From positions 1 through 61,723 of the forward strand of contig VHDF01000024.1 of assembly GCA_016871495.1 (NCBI GenBank): a stretch of 61,723 bases of DNA. The letters run 5' to 3'. The position numbers and the translations under genes were made by a program. The stretch comes from Verrucomicrobiota bacterium. GTDB taxonomy: Bacteria > Verrucomicrobiota > Verrucomicrobiia > Limisphaerales > VHDF01. The notes beneath the pieces are model-generated. The model was not told where the DNA came from, made no database searches, and saw only the letters and a program-made list of their open reading frames with translations. How positions within the stretch are numbered: the first letter of the stretch is position 1; every line of letters starts with the position of its first letter. This document shows, in pieces, positions 49,117 to 58,608 of this stretch.

Positions 49117-52100
49117 ATGAGGCGCGCAGGCGTAGTTTTAACCTGGAACTTGCAGCCGATTTGTGGTTTTTCCGCACCTCAAAGAATGTTCGAATCCTGG
49201 AGTCATCTCCGGCCATTGAAGTCGTTGTGCCCGGTTCCGTCCCCGCAGGGTTGGGTGCCGGCAATCTACCTGATCTGCAGATTACTGCTCGCGGTGCTCA
49301 CCGTCACGCCCCTGGCCCACTCAGCGGGTTACCGCGCCACTCCACTCTTGCCCGCGAGAGGCTCCGGTAAACCCGGATTCACCCAGCTTCCGGCTCAACA
49401 ACTCGGGATCAATTTCACAAATTATCTTTCCGACAGCCGGGTTCGCAGATTCCAAAACACCATGAACGGGTGTGGTGTCGCGGCAGGAGATTTCGATGGA
49501 GATGGCTGGTGCGACCTTTTCTTTTGCAACAAAGACGGCCCCTCGGCCTTGTTCCGTGCCACCGGGGCCGGGAGCTTTACCAATGTCACCGCGCTGACCA
49601 GGACTGCGGTCACGAACCAGATCTCCAGCGGCGCGGCCTTCGCGGACCTCAATGGCGATGGGCGCCTGGATCTGTTCATCAGTTCGTTTGGAGGACCCAA
49701 TGCGTTGTTGATGCAGGGGGCGGACGGTCAGTTCACGGATACCACGGTTGCTGCCGGCCTTGTCGGTCGGACGGGCTCCACTTCGATGGCCATGAGCGAC
49801 CTGGATGGGGACGGCGACTTGGATCTGTATCTGTGCAACTTCGGAACTCTCTCAATCCTGCGGGATGGAGGGCAGATCTCCACCCGGATGGAGAACGGCA
49901 AACCCGTTGTGACCGGAAGGTATGCTGCCAAGATCAAGATCGTCGATGGCAATATCGTGGAGTTCGGCGAGCCGGACGCAGTTTATTGGAATGACGGCTC
50001 CGGGCGATTCACGGCGGCGAACTGGGGTGAATCGTTTTTGGATGAGGAGGGCAGGCCCTACTCGGTTCAGCCCGATTTTGGCCTCGCCGTCCAGATCCGT
50101 GACACCAATGGGGATGGGCTTCCCGACATCTACGTTTGCAATGACTTTCAAACGCACGATCGCTTTTGGATCAATCAGGGCAAGGGTCGCTTCCAACTTA
50201 TTCCCCGTGAGGCCTTGAGAAACATGAGCTACGCCTCCATGGGAGTGGACTTCGCAGATCTGGATCGAGACGGTCATCTCGACTTCATTACCGTCGAGAT
50301 GTTGAGTCTGGATCATCGCTGGCACTTGCGGCAGTCGAGTCCGACACAGCCGTTGAGCCGGATTCCTGGACGCCATGAGATACGGGAGGAGATGCCCAGG
50401 AACTGCCTGTATCAAAATCGAGGGGACGGGACCTATGCCGAACTGGGGTTTTTCGGCGGAGTTGCGGCGTCTGACTGGTCCTGGACGCCTGTTTTTCTCG
50501 ACGTGGATTTCGATGGTTATGAGGATTTGCTGGTCTCGAACGGAAATTTATTTGATGTCAATTCTCGTGACGTGAGTGAGGCCAATGCCCGTATGAAGGC
50601 GCAGCAAAAGAATGCCCGGGCAAACCTCGGTGACTACCCGCCCCTGAAAAGCCCGAAGCGGGCTTTTCGGAACAAGGGACAGATGCGATTCGAAGAAGTG
50701 GGCGATGCTTGGGGATTTAACTCGACAGACATCGCGCACGGTATGGCGCTCATCGACTTTGACCATGATGGTGACATGGATGTTGTCATGAACGCTATCA
50801 ACGCCGCTCCTTTGGTTTATCGAAACGACAGCACTGCGCCCCGGGTGGCCGTGCGATTGAAGGGGAAGGCGCCGAACACACAGGGAATCGGTGCACGGAT
50901 CCGGGTGCTGGGAGGCGCCGTTCCCGTTCAGGAGCAGGAGATCCTGGCTGGCGGTTATTATCTGAGCGGTAGCGAACCGATGCGTTCCTTCGCCGTCGGT
51001 TCAAATCCGATGGACCTGACCATCGAGGTGCGATGGAGAAGCGGTGCAAAATCTGTGCTCACCAACGCCATGCCCGGACAAGCCTACGAGATCGACGAAA
51101 CATCGGCTTCCAGGTCCTCGACCCCAAGCACTCCAACACCTGTTGCTGCACCTTGGTTCGAAAATGCCACTTCGTCCCTGGGCGTTTCTCACTCTCAAAC
51201 GCCCCATGACGACTTTGCGGCCCAGCCCCTGTTGCCCCGCAAGCTCAGTCAGATGGGACCGGGAATCTGCGCTTGGGATTTCAATCGCGACGGCCACGAT
51301 GATCTCGCGATCGCCGGCGGGGCAGGCCAGCCGATTGCGATCAGGCTCAATGATGGGCGGGGCGGCTTTGTTCCGATCCGTGGTGAGCTTGCAGCCTTGC
51401 CGGATGATGGGACTTGCATCGCGGCATGGACAGACGCTGACGGAACTCCGGGCCTGATCGTGGGAGTGGCCAATCATCGAGTCAGGGATGATGCGCGAGG
51501 TGCTGCTCAAACGTGGAAGCTCGGCCAAGGTTCGCCCGTTCCTGCCGCCCCCCTGCCGCCGCTTCCGAACGGGGCTACTCCAGGTTGTTTCGCGATGGGC
51601 GATGTTCAAGGCGATGGCTCTCTGGAACTTTTCGTCGGGGCCGCATTTAAGACCACCCGTTATCCAGAACCGGTGTCTTCGGTTCTGTATCGGCGCGCTG
51701 GCAACCAGTGGGTGTTCGACGAGGTGTTGAGTGGATCGTTGAAAACGATTGAACGCGCGACGGGAGCCGTGTTCAGCGACCTGGATAATGACGGAGCCTC
51801 CGAGTTGGTGGTGGCGTGCGATTGGGGTGCGGTGCGCGTCCTTCGCTTTCAGAATGGAACACTCCACGATGTAACGGATCAGTGGGGCTTGGGACAGGAC
51901 ATCGGATGGTGGTCGGGTGTCGTGGCCGGTGACTGGGATGCAGATGGCCGAATGGACTTGCTGGTGGGCAACTGGGGTTTGAATGGACCCGAGCAGGTCT
52001 GGAGCCCGCTCCCGCGCCACGCCCACTTCGGTGACTGGGTCGGCGACGGCACCATTCAGATTTTGGAAACCCTTTTCGATTCGGCACGGAAACTCGAAGT

Positions 52101-52884
52101 TCCCGCGCGGGACCTGACTCTGTTACGGGCTGCCATTCCCTCGCTGCAAGATCGGATCCAAACCCATGCACAATACTCGGCCATGAGTGCGGGCGAGATC
52201 CTTGCGCCCTGGGCTTCGATCAGCCGAAAACTCTCTGTCACAACGCTTGAAACCCGCCTGTGGCTGAATCGAGGCAACCGATTCGTCCCCGGGCTACTTC
52301 CTCCCGAAGCCCAACACGCCCCTGTCTATGGCATCGTCGTGGCCGATGCAGATGGTGATGGATGGGAGGATGCATTCCTGGCCCAGAACTGTTTCAGCGT
52401 GAGGCCTGAAGCGACACGACTCGATGCAGGCCTCGGACTTTGGCTTCGAGGAGGTCCGGGCGGGAGATTCACTGCGGTTAAACCTGTGCAAAGCGGCGTT
52501 CGCCTGTCCGGCGAGCAGCGAGGGTGCGCCTCGGGCGATTTTGATTCGGACGGAAGGACGGACCTCGTTGTGGCGGAGAACGGCGGGCCGGTTCATCTTT
52601 TCCTGAATCGAGCGGCTCGCGAGGGCGTGAGAGTGAGCCTTCGTGGATCGGATGCGAACCCTTACGGGATCGGTGCCTCTATTCGATTGCGATTCGAGCA
52701 TGGATGGGGACCGCTCCGAGAGGTGCTCGGGCCAAGTGGTTACGCTTCCCAGTCCTCACCTGTGCAGGTGATGGCGACACCGACAAGGCCTTTGGAGATC
52801 CAGGTTCGGTGGCCTGGCGGTAAAGTGGTCACGAAAAATGTCGAGGCGGGTGTCCGAGAGATCACTGTGCGCGCATCAGATTGA
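49117..52884 (+). CDS. Large exported FG-GAP/VCBS repeat protein with two ASPIC/UnbV domains
   Basis: The protein has about 13 calcium-binding FG-GAP/VCBS motifs with repeated DxDGDG loops: GDFDGDGWCDLFF, ADLNGDGRLDLFI, SDLDGDGDLDLYL, IDFDHDGDMDVVM, WDFNRDGHDDLAI, ADADGDGWEDAFL, GDFDSDGRTDLVV. Two ASPIC/UnbV modules occur: one in the middle (NTQGIGARIRVLGG, EVRWRSGAKSVLTNAMPG) and one at the C-terminus (NPYGIGASIRLRFE, IQVRWPGGKVV), so the gene looks like a duplication of a propeller-plus-ASPIC unit. A hydrophobic leader sits at ~residues 47-70. The start is uncertain: 49117 or ATG 49186. Function unknown; likely a cell-surface or carbohydrate-binding protein. Confidence 0.85.
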   Translation: MRRAGVVLTWNLQPICGFSAPQRMFESWSHLRPLKSLCPVPSPQGWVPAIYLICRLLLAVLTVTPLAHSAGYRATPLLPARGSGKPGFTQLPAQQLGINFTNYLSDSRVRRFQNTMNGCGVAAGDFDGDGWCDLFFCNKDGPSALFRATGAGSFTNVTALTRTAVTNQISSGAAFADLNGDGRLDLFISSFGGPNALLMQGADGQFTDTTVAAGLVGRTGSTSMAMSDLDGDGDLDLYLCNFGTLSILRDGGQISTRMENGKPVVTGRYAAKIKIVDGNIVEFGEPDAVYWNDGSGRFTAANWGESFLDEEGRPYSVQPDFGLAVQIRDTNGDGLPDIYVCNDFQTHDRFWINQGKGRFQLIPREALRNMSYASMGVDFADLDRDGHLDFITVEMLSLDHRWHLRQSSPTQPLSRIPGRHEIREEMPRNCLYQNRGDGTYAELGFFGGVAASDWSWTPVFLDVDFDGYEDLLVSNGNLFDVNSRDVSEANARMKAQQKNARANLGDYPPLKSPKRAFRNKGQMRFEEVGDAWGFNSTDIAHGMALIDFDHDGDMDVVMNAINAAPLVYRNDSTAPRVAVRLKGKAPNTQGIGARIRVLGGAVPVQEQEILAGGYYLSGSEPMRSFAVGSNPMDLTIEVRWRSGAKSVLTNAMPGQAYEIDETSASRSSTPSTPTPVAAPWFENATSSLGVSHSQTPHDDFAAQPLLPRKLSQMGPGICAWDFNRDGHDDLAIAGGAGQPIAIRLNDGRGGFVPIRGELAALPDDGTCIAAWTDADGTPGLIVGVANHRVRDDARGAAQTWKLGQGSPVPAAPLPPLPNGATPGCFAMGDVQGDGSLELFVGAAFKTTRYPEPVSSVLYRRAGNQWVFDEVLSGSLKTIERATGAVFSDLDNDGASELVVACDWGAVRVLRFQNGTLHDVTDQWGLGQDIGWWSGVVAGDWDADGRMDLLVGNWGLNGPEQVWSPLPRHAHFGDWVGDGTIQILETLFDSARKLEVPARDLTLLRAAIPSLQDRIQTHAQYSAMSAGEILAPWASISRKLSVTTLETRLWLNRGNRFVPGLLPPEAQHAPVYGIVVADADGDGWEDAFLAQNCFSVRPEATRLDAGLGLWLRGGPGGRFTAVKPVQSGVRLSGEQRGCASGDFDSDGRTDLVVAENGGPVHLFLNRAAREGVRVSLRGSDANPYGIGASIRLRFEHGWGPLREVLGPSGYASQSSPVQVMATPTRPLEIQVRWPGGKVVTKNVEAGVREITVRASD

Positions 52885-53079
52885 GCGGCTATGGCCTCCG
52901 GCCTCTTCGATAGTGATGTTGCATGAACGCATTCGCCTGCGAACAGCCTGTCCCGTGGAAGGTGCGGGAGTTCCAGCGAATCCTGCATGGAGCACGGAAG
53001 GACCTCTTCCGGAACGGCACCGCTACGGTCAGAGCTCCCGAGGAACAATCATCGAGATCTCTGTCTCCAATGAACTGCT

Positions 53080-53195
53080 TCCTCTCCCTGCAAAGGATGA
53101 GCGGGGAGAGGACCGAGGAGGGGTAGGCTGAGCATGCCCCTCTCTCCGGCTCTCTCCCCACTCGTGTCTCGCGGGGCGAGAGGGAAGACGGTGTG
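53080..53195. repeat. CTCTCCC/GGGAGAG hairpin array
   Basis: Alternating CTCTCCCTGC, GCGGGGAGAGGACC, CCCCTCTCTCC, CTCTCTCCCC and GGGGCGAGAGGG segments can pair in several ways to give a compact set of stems. Such arrays are frequent intergenic elements in PVC and other GC-rich genomes. It has no coding capacity. Confidence 0.45.
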
Positions 53196-53315
53196 ATGCC
53201 CGTGCTCTGAGAGCGGCCTGTAAATGAAGTTACACTCTGCTGGGTCAGACCGGGAGGTCGGATGGCTCCAGATCGCTGCCCCCAGTCCCCAGCGAACTTC
53301 CACCCTCAACGTCCT

Positions 53316-53462
53316 CTCTGCGTCCTTCGCGGCCTCTGCGCGAGGAAAAGCAAGTTGCCTCACCCAAGGTCCGCAACGGCCGCAAAGGAAACGAGGGCAC
53401 TCTATAACCGGCAAACCTGGAGATGATTCGAGATCTCTGTCACCAGCGAACTCGTCCCCGCG
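53316..53462 (+). repeat. ~140-base dispersed repeat, copy 2
   Basis: This matches 35915-36055 in the same orientation: the shared cores are GAGGAAAAGCAAG, CCGCAACGGCCGCAAAGGAA and GAGATGATTCGAGATCTCTG. It is slightly longer by a few bases at the 5' side. No terminal inverted repeats were found. Confidence 0.6.
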
Positions 53463-53803
53463 AGTCCGTGACGCCCTGACAGGGCTTCGACGTTCTTGGG
53501 AATCGTTGACCCAGGGCGGCGCTCGACGGAGGGCTCGCTTGCCCTGGGCTATCACATCGTGGCCCTTCAGGCCACACCTGGACACCTGCTCCGCAGATGG
53601 CTCCGGGGTGGTTGGCATCGAACAATCAAGGATCCCTGCGCACGTCCGGAAACAGGCGCTGGCCGCGAAGCAGATCGTGCTGCCAGCCTGCTCGCCGGAG
53701 TTTTTGGGGTTTCCTTCGGGGGGGCGCGGAGATAAGAATGGCGTGTCCCTGAGTCTGGCTTCGTGTTTGTCACGCCGCCGTGGTTCGTGGGATTCAACTC
53801 GCC

Positions 53804-54868
53804 ATGAAGATTCGATCGCCACGTTGGTTCGCCCTCGCTGCCCTGTTTTGCGCGGTTCTCCTCGGTCCGGGGTGGGGCGCGGAAAACCCCATTTTTCCCG
53901 CGGACGCCAAACTGGAGCATTTGCACACACGCAAGGCAAAGTTGAACAGCGGCTTGACCGAGGGGCCGGCGGTCGCCGCGGATGGCCGCATCTACTTCAC
54001 CGATATGCCGTTTGGACCGGACAACGGCATGATTTTGATTTTCGATCCGAAGACGCGCGCGGTTTCCGTCTTCACTGAGAACTCCGGGAAATCGAATGGG
54101 CTGGCCTTTCTCCACGATGGTTCGATGGTGTCGTGCGATGGTGCCGACGGTGGCGGGCGCAGGTTGATTCGGTGGAATCTGAACACCAAGCAGGGGCTGA
54201 CCCTTGTGGACAGGTTCGAAGGCAGGCGCTTCAATTCCCCGAACGACCTTTGTGTGGACGCGGCGGGCCGCATCTATTTTTCGGATCCGCGCTATGGTGG
54301 CACGGAGCGGCGGGAGATCGAGCGCGAGGCGGTCTATCGATTGGAGACCGATGGACGCGTCATCGAAATCACACGGGAAGTGGAGAAGCCGAACGGCCTT
54401 GTCTTGAGCCCTGACGGGCGAACGTTGTACGTGGGGGATCATAACAACGGGGGCAACCGGTTGAGTCCCTCGGATCCCGAACCCAAACGGGGCGCCATGA
54501 AAGTGTATGCCTTTCCCTTGGGTGCGGACGGCAAGGTAAGCGGTTCGCGGAAGACCCTGGTGGATTTCGGAAAAGAGAACGGTTGCGATGGCATGACGGT
54601 GGACATGTCGGGCCATGTTTATCTGACGTGCCGGAGTCTGGCGCGTCCGGGCATCATGGTGGTTTCCCCGACGGGCCAGGAACTGGCTTTTGTCGAAACG
54701 GGACCGCGCAACCAATCGGGTCTCTTTGAGGATTGGAAGGGCATACCAAGCAACGTGGAGTTTGGCATCGGTGAGGATGCGCATTCCCTTTACGTCACGA
54801 TCGACAAGGGGTTGTACCGGATTCGAACCAAAGTGTTGGGGTTTCATCCTCATTTGGCACGACGCTGA
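53804..54868 (+). CDS. Exported SMP-30/gluconolactonase family protein
   Basis: The signal peptide is MKIRSPRWFALAALFCAVLL followed by a GWGA site. The mature part is a six-bladed propeller of the SMP-30/LRE family with the metal residues visible: LTEGPAVAADGRIYFTD (Glu), NSPNDLCVDAAGRIYFSDP (Asn), and VLSPDGRTLYVGDHN (Asp). These enzymes hydrolyse sugar lactones such as gluconolactone to sugar acids. It is the first gene of the tandem run leading to DgoK and the aldolase and fits lactone opening in the periplasm. An in-frame upstream ATG (53780) is out of the signal peptide and unlikely. Confidence 0.85.
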   Translation: MKIRSPRWFALAALFCAVLLGPGWGAENPIFPADAKLEHLHTRKAKLNSGLTEGPAVAADGRIYFTDMPFGPDNGMILIFDPKTRAVSVFTENSGKSNGLAFLHDGSMVSCDGADGGGRRLIRWNLNTKQGLTLVDRFEGRRFNSPNDLCVDAAGRIYFSDPRYGGTERREIEREAVYRLETDGRVIEITREVEKPNGLVLSPDGRTLYVGDHNNGGNRLSPSDPEPKRGAMKVYAFPLGADGKVSGSRKTLVDFGKENGCDGMTVDMSGHVYLTCRSLARPGIMVVSPTGQELAFVETGPRNQSGLFEDWKGIPSNVEFGIGEDAHSLYVTIDKGLYRIRTKVLGFHPHLARR

Positions 54869-54885
54869 GACCTCACCGCCCGCCT

Positions 54886-55908
54886 ATGATTTTGAATTCA
54901 GCGCCCGACGCGGCGGCGAGTCCGAAGGTGGTTGGTCAAGGGGCATTTCGCTTTCGGGTGGAGACAGGGTGGCCTCGTTTGACGGAGGGCCTTTCGTGGC
55001 GGGAAGTGCCCGGGGTGGCCTGCGATGCGCAAGATCGAGTTCACCTTTTTTGCCGTGGCGAAACCCCAGTCATGGTTTTCGAGCCAGACGGCACCCTTGC
55101 GAAGGCTTGGGGAAGCGGAACGTTTGCCCGGGCGCATGGATTGACGATCGGTCCGGATGGTTCGAGGTATTACGTGGATGATTTGGATCACACGGTGAAA
55201 AAGTTCGACGCCGGAGGGGACTGGGTGTTGACCCTGGGGGTGTCTGGAAAACCCAGCGAGACGGGGGCCACCAGTGTGGATTATCGGACCATCCGGCAGG
55301 CGGGTCCGCCGTTTCACTACCCGACGAATTTGGCGGTGGGGCCGGATGGGGATTTGTTCGTCGCCGACGGCTATGGGAATGCGCGAGTGCACCGGTTTTC
55401 CGCGGACGGGGCATTGAAGCTGTCGTGGGGAGAGCCGGGAACAGGCCCGGGGCAGTTCCATGTTCCGCACGGTATCGCGGTGGACCAGAGGGGGCGGATT
55501 TGTGTGGCGGATCGGGAGAACGATCGGCTGCAATGGTTCTCGCCTGAGGGCGAGGTGCTGGAGATTTGGGATGAACTGGCGCGGCCGAGTCAGATGATCT
55601 TCGACGCGGAAGGAAACGTGTGGGTGGTGGAGTTGGGTTACCTCGCGGGGCGATGGCCGGGGACGGGAGAGGCTGAGCCGGGCGCGACCGGAGGGCGGGT
55701 GAGCGTGTTTGATCCAGGAGGCCGACTGTTGTCCCGCTGGGGTGGGGGGGCTGAGCCTGAGGCGCCGGGCGATTTCTTTGCACCGCACGACCTGGCTTTG
55801 GATTCGAAGGGTGATTTGTACGTGGTCGAGGTCGCTTGGTCGGCGGGAGGGAGGAGAGGTATGGTTTCCCCTCAATGCCACGCGGTGCAGAAGTTCATTC
55901 GTTTATGA
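54886..55908 (+). CDS. NHL-repeat beta-propeller protein
   Basis: This 340-aa protein has NHL repeats: THGLTIGPDGSRYYVDDLD-like HGLTIGPDGSRYYVDDLDHT, HYPTNLAVGPDGDLFVADGY, VPHGIAVDQRGRICVADREN, FFAPHDLALDSKGDLYVVEV. Similar propellers include peptidyl-alpha-hydroxyglycine lyase-like proteins, but no enzymatic residues can be assigned. There is no clear signal peptide, in contrast to its SMP-30 neighbour. It starts 17 bases after that gene and its stop overlaps the dehydrogenase start (ATGA). Confidence 0.8.
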   Translation: MILNSAPDAAASPKVVGQGAFRFRVETGWPRLTEGLSWREVPGVACDAQDRVHLFCRGETPVMVFEPDGTLAKAWGSGTFARAHGLTIGPDGSRYYVDDLDHTVKKFDAGGDWVLTLGVSGKPSETGATSVDYRTIRQAGPPFHYPTNLAVGPDGDLFVADGYGNARVHRFSADGALKLSWGEPGTGPGQFHVPHGIAVDQRGRICVADRENDRLQWFSPEGEVLEIWDELARPSQMIFDAEGNVWVVELGYLAGRWPGTGEAEPGATGGRVSVFDPGGRLLSRWGGGAEPEAPGDFFAPHDLALDSKGDLYVVEVAWSAGGRRGMVSPQCHAVQKFIRL

Positions 55909-56996
55909 AAGCCTGGAGATTTCACGCGTTTGGAGACATGCGGCTGGATGAGGTGGCTGTGCCCGAGTTGAAGCCGGGCCATGTCCTGGTGGAGCCGTTG
56001 TGCGTGCAACCGAGCGTGACGGAGGCGCAGTTGGCCTTTGGCATTCCCACGCTGGCGTATGAGCGCGTGAAGAGACGCCTTGAGACGGAAGCGCCGATTG
56101 CATTGTTTGGACACGAATTCTGTGCGCGAGTGTTGGAAACCGGGCCTGGAGTGACGCGATTTCGGCGCGGCGACCGCATTGCCGCCCGCGCAAAACTGCC
56201 GTGCGGCCAATGTGGAATGTGCCGGTCCGAACAGGGCAACCGGTGCCGGAGCGGCCCGGTGATCGGATTCGATCTACCCGGGTGTTTCGCGGAGGTCGCC
56301 TCTCTGCCGGAGTTGGCATTGGTTCGAGTGGACGACCGGTTGGACAACCGGGAGGCGGCGTGTTTGCAATCGTTGAGTGACAGTGTGGCGGCGGTGGAAA
56401 CGGCCTCACTGGCCATGGGCGACACGGTGGCGATTTTCGGCCAGGGGAGCATGGGCTTGGAATGCCTCCAAATTGCGCGCCTGAGCGGCGCGGGGCGGAT
56501 CATCACGGTGGACGTGAGGGACGAGGCCTGCCGGATGTCCGTCGAACTGGGAGCCGATCATGCTTTGAACGCGCGACAAGTTGATGTGGTGGAGGCGATT
56601 CGCGAGTTGACCGAGGGGAATGGGGCGGATGTGGTTTTTGAGTGTGCCGGGGGAAGCCCGAAGCAGGGATTGGCTGGAACGGCCACCGTGCGGCAGGCGA
56701 TGCAGGCGGTCCGGTCGGGAGGGAAGCTGGTGGGGGTGTCGTGGTTCGGAGCGCCCTTTGAGGTGGATATCGATGGGATGCGCGAGCGGAGTTTGCGTTA
56801 TGTATTTCCCGACATCAGCACGCTGGCTCATTTGGAGCACACGGTGAGGCTGGCCGCGACCGGTCGGGTGCGAATCAAGCCGACGCTCACGCATGCGTTG
56901 GAGGGATTGGACAAAGTTCCGGAGGCCTTCACCATCACGGCGAACAAGGGCAAGTACCACGCGATCAATCCGGCCCAGGTCATCCTGAAGCATTGA
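55905..56996 (+). CDS. Zinc-dependent medium-chain alcohol/sugar dehydrogenase
   Basis: The protein is an MDR-family oxidoreductase. It shows the structural zinc cysteines CGQCGMCRSEQGNRC, a GHEF motif with the catalytic Glu/His pair, and the Rossmann GQGSMGLECLQIARLSGAG followed by IITVD, whose Asp suggests NAD(H) over NADP(H). Length is 363 aa. Between the first Cys and GHEF there is a longer loop (AFGIPTLAYERVKRRLETEA) than in threonine or sorbitol dehydrogenases. The start at 55905 overlaps the NHL stop; the longer upstream frame is the shadow of the NHL gene. In context it may oxidise a polyol or sugar acid in the pathway. Confidence 0.85.
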   Translation: MKAWRFHAFGDMRLDEVAVPELKPGHVLVEPLCVQPSVTEAQLAFGIPTLAYERVKRRLETEAPIALFGHEFCARVLETGPGVTRFRRGDRIAARAKLPCGQCGMCRSEQGNRCRSGPVIGFDLPGCFAEVASLPELALVRVDDRLDNREAACLQSLSDSVAAVETASLAMGDTVAIFGQGSMGLECLQIARLSGAGRIITVDVRDEACRMSVELGADHALNARQVDVVEAIRELTEGNGADVVFECAGGSPKQGLAGTATVRQAMQAVRSGGKLVGVSWFGAPFEVDIDGMRERSLRYVFPDISTLAHLEHTVRLAATGRVRIKPTLTHALEGLDKVPEAFTITANKGKYHAINPAQVILKH

Positions 56997-57002
56997 AGTG
57001 GC

Positions 57003-57947
57003 ATGGAATTTTTGAGCTGCGATTGGGGGACCTCCAACTTCCGGCTGCGCTGGACCGGTCGCGGCATGCATCGTGTTTACCATTCCGAGGAAGGCGCGGG
57101 CAAAATCGCCGCCGAAGGAGGAGACAGGGCCGCACGGTTCAAGTCGGTGTTGGCGGCGGGGATGGCAAGCGTGGGCGCGCCTCCGGGTTTGCCGGTGGTG
57201 ATTTCGGGGATGGCGAGTGCTTCGATCGGGTGGAAGGAGTTGCCCTATGCGGGACTGCCGTTCCCACTCGATGGGACCCGGGTATCGTGGCACGAGGTTG
57301 AACCGGGAGTATTTCTGATTGGCGGTGTGTGCTCGGACGAGGAGGTGATGCGGGGAGAAGAGACTCAGGCGGTGGGATGGGCGTTCACAGGTGTGGGGAA
57401 GGCAAACGAAAGCACCCTTCTGGTCCTGCCGGGCACACATTCAAAGCACCTGTGGGTGGAAGCGGGAAGGGTGACGCATTTTCGAACTTACATGACCGGA
57501 GAACTCTTTGATCTGCTGGCGAAGCACAGCGTTTTGAGACACAGTGTGCGTCTCGGCGCGGCGCCCGATGAAGGGGCTTTCCGTGAAGGTGTGGCGAAAG
57601 GGGCTGACGCACCGTTGAACGCGGCGCTGTTTCGGGTGCGGACTCGACAAGTCTTGGATCGGGTGGACGCGGGAGTGAACACCTCCTTCCTGAGCGGTCT
57701 GTTGATTGGAGCGGAAATGGCGGAAGCCGGGCGCGCCAAAATCCCGGTCGTTGTGGCGTGCGGGGTGGAGATGGGAAAAGCCTATATTTGCGCCGCGGAA
57801 AAGTTGAGCTTTGCGGCCCGGGTGAGCTGGACAGAATCGGAAAACTTGTGCGAGCAGGGTCAGCGAAGGATTCTTGAGCTCCTGTTGAACGGCAAAGCTG
57901 CAGGTGATGTTGGCGCCGGTCCGCGCGGCGAGAATGCGCGCGTCTGA
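57003..57947 (+). CDS. dgoK: 2-dehydro-3-deoxygalactonokinase
   Basis: DgoK phosphorylates 2-keto-3-deoxygalactonate to the 6-phosphate in the De Ley-Doudoroff galactonate pathway. Family features are the N-terminal phosphate loop SCDWGTSNFRLRW, the PVVISGMASASIGWKELPYA segment, RGEETQAVGW and LPGTHSKHLWVEAGRVTHF, then the C-terminal VACGVEMGKAYICAAE. At 314 aa it has the family length. The start is six bases after the dehydrogenase stop. With the aldolase downstream it forms the kinase/aldolase pair of the pathway. The dehydratase (DgoD) is not in the window. Confidence 0.88.
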   Translation: MEFLSCDWGTSNFRLRWTGRGMHRVYHSEEGAGKIAAEGGDRAARFKSVLAAGMASVGAPPGLPVVISGMASASIGWKELPYAGLPFPLDGTRVSWHEVEPGVFLIGGVCSDEEVMRGEETQAVGWAFTGVGKANESTLLVLPGTHSKHLWVEAGRVTHFRTYMTGELFDLLAKHSVLRHSVRLGAAPDEGAFREGVAKGADAPLNAALFRVRTRQVLDRVDAGVNTSFLSGLLIGAEMAEAGRAKIPVVVACGVEMGKAYICAAEKLSFAARVSWTESENLCEQGQRRILELLLNGKAAGDVGAGPRGENARV

Positions 57948-57969
57948 GAAAAATTGTCCAGGATCGCGC

Positions 57970-58608
57970 ATGGCAACCCGTTTTCAAGAAGCGATGTTTC
58001 GCGAGCTTCCCGTGGTGGGTATTCTGCGGGGTTTCGACACATCCGTGGTGGAGCGACTGGCGCGCGCGAGCATTGAGGGCGGGTTGCGCAATTTGGAGAT
58101 CACGATGAACAGCCAGGGGGCGGAGGAAACCATCCGGATGGCCGTCCATCACTTTGAAGGCCGTTGCAATGTGGGCGCGGGCACGGTGGTGACGATGGAC
58201 GATTTGGAGAGAGCCTTGTCGGCAGGCGCTGGATTTATTGTGACGCCGGTGGTGGTGCCCGACGTCATTCGTGAGTGCGTCGCCCGGGGAGTTCCGGTCA
58301 TGCCCGGGGCGCTCACGCCAACGGAAGTTTGGGAGGCCTGGCGGCTCGGGGCGGACTTGGTGAAGATTTTTCCGGCGGATCAATTAGGACCAGCCCATAT
58401 CAAAGCCTTGAAAGGCCCTTTTCCCAAGATTCCTTTGATGCCCACAGGGGGGGTCACGGTGGAAACATTGCCGGGATTTCGGAAAGCGGGTGCGGATGCC
58501 TTTGGGGTGGGGGGGCCGCTCTTCGACGCCACGCGGGCTGAAGCGGAGGATTGGGAATGGTTTCGCGAGCAGGCGCGCCGCTTTGTCCAGGCCTATCAGC
58601 AATCATGA
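57970..58608 (+). CDS. KDPG/KDPGal-type aldolase (2-dehydro-3-deoxy-6-phosphogalactonate aldolase-like)
   Basis: This 212-aa class I aldolase cleaves 2-keto-3-deoxy-6-phosphosugar acids to pyruvate and glyceraldehyde-3-phosphate. Its motifs are VVGILRGFDTS (start of the barrel), EITMNSQGAEETI (Glu), VGAGTVVTMDDLERA, and LVKIFPADQLGPAHIKAL with the Schiff-base Lys, then PTGGVTVET. I chose ATG 57970 (MATRFQEAMFRELPVVGILR); an upstream ATG at 57904 lies within dgoK. Specificity (galacto- or gluco-) cannot be decided from motifs, but the adjacent DgoK favours KDPGal. Confidence 0.88.
   Translation: MATRFQEAMFRELPVVGILRGFDTSVVERLARASIEGGLRNLEITMNSQGAEETIRMAVHHFEGRCNVGAGTVVTMDDLERALSAGAGFIVTPVVVPDVIRECVARGVPVMPGALTPTEVWEAWRLGADLVKIFPADQLGPAHIKALKGPFPKIPLMPTGGVTVETLPGFRKAGADAFGVGGPLFDATRAEAEDWEWFREQARRFVQAYQQS

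Larger units (their letters stand above)
52885..53803. other. Repeat-dense non-coding region (919 bases)
   Basis: This is the longest gene-free gap in the window. It holds the second copy of the ~140-base dispersed repeat (53316-53462), a short related fragment (~53051-53070), hairpins built from CCTCTCCC/GGGAGAGG units (~53080-53190), and a stretch resembling widespread PVC intergenic repeats around the CCAGGGCGGCGCTCGACGGA sequence (~53512). The open frames here are spurious. The promoter of the following SMP-30 gene is expected near its end. Confidence 0.55.

Noticed and set aside
49186-49215. TTCGAATCC resembling a tRNA T-loop.
   Set aside because: It has no flanking T-stem pairing and lies within the coding start of the FG-GAP protein.
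53049-53939. A 296-codon minus-strand frame in the long gap before the SMP-30 gene.
   Set aside because: It spans known repeat copies and hairpin arrays and overlaps the SMP-30 start; composition is Arg/Pro/Ser-rich without motifs.
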